Of a DNA stretch of 6,318 nt, positions 6,257 to 6,318 are shown piece after piece. The position numbers and the translations under genes were made by a program. Origin of the DNA: Rhodospirillales bacterium. Its GTDB lineage: Bacteria; Pseudomonadota; Alphaproteobacteria; Rhodospirillales; Casp-alpha2. The DNA lies in NCBI GenBank assembly GCA_021775275.1, contig JAJFIE010000174.1, forward strand, positions 1-6,318, written 5' to 3'. The notes under the pieces were generated by a model. It saw nothing but the letters and a program-made list of their open reading frames with translations. It had not been told where the DNA came from and searched no databases. How positions within the stretch are numbered: position 1 is the stretch's first letter; every line of letters starts with the position of its first letter.

Positions 6257-6285
6257 ACAGGATTAATTTCTCGAGGCCGGCTTCT

Positions 6286-6318
6286 CTATTCCGCCAGTAA
6301 AGCCGCGATAACGGAATT
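6286..6318 (-). CDS. Possible 3' end of an upstream gene, cut by window edge
   Basis: On the minus strand a frame is open from the right edge to a TAG at 6286-6288 and encodes NSVIAALLAE before the stop. The helical, Ala/Leu-rich ending looks like a normal protein C-terminus, and the stop lies 39 nt before the FAH-family ATG, as expected for an operon partner. Ten codons are too few to name a family, and an open frame of this length can arise by chance. Confidence 0.33.
   Translation of the reverse strand, partial: NSVIAALLAE

Noticed and set aside
1..6318. Mobile element, CRISPR, tRNA, riboswitch, phage or defence genes
   Set aside because: Coding density is continuous with recognisable housekeeping families, the remaining gaps are 80 nt or less, and no direct repeats, terminal inverted repeats or structured RNA were seen.

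Overview
The window looks like ordinary core chromosome from an alphaproteobacterium. The evidence is the protein sequences themselves (an alphaproteobacterial style of GshB, a single-domain LpoA-like lipoprotein, a SirB1-type protein) and the gene order lpoA / rsmI-yraN-...-gshB-comM, which I recall as typical of Rhodospirillales and relatives. This placement is inference, not a database result. The DNA is moderately GC-rich throughout, and I see no transposase, integrase, tRNA, CRISPR array or sharp composition change.

Layout. From about 4030 leftward, on the minus strand, a compact run of genes reads rsmI (16S rRNA 2'-O-methyltransferase), yraN (small nuclease-fold protein), a DolP-like dual-BON lipoprotein, a SirB1-like transglutaminase-fold/TPR protein and gshB (glutathione synthetase). 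The left edge cuts the first 16 codons of comM/yifB (Mg-chelatase-like ATPase). Spacings along the run are 2 nt, 61 nt, a 4-nt overlap, 36 nt and 80 nt, so most of it is probably one transcript. On the plus strand, head-to-head with rsmI and overlapping its 5' end, lies an LpoA-like lipoprotein (3969-5537). It converges on a minus-strand FAH-family hydrolase (5560-6246). The last 33 bases hold what may be the 3' end of another minus-strand gene upstream of that hydrolase.

How it fits together. The core is a rearranged version of the Escherichia coli yraL-yraM-yraN-diaA-yraP neighbourhood (rsmI, lpoA, yraN, diaA, dolP). RsmI, LpoA, YraN and DolP homologues are all present and diaA is missing. 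yraN and dolP have moved to the rsmI side of the divergent promoter region. Two of the products are predicted outer-membrane lipoproteins linked in enterobacteria to peptidoglycan synthesis (LpoA) and outer-membrane integrity (DolP). The others act on the ribosome, on redox thiol supply and probably on DNA.

I found no convincing undescribed system. The points most worth a second look are the antisense overlap of the rsmI and lpoA starts, the SirB1-like protein with an apparently dismantled catalytic site, and the unexplained coupling of that gene to dolP.
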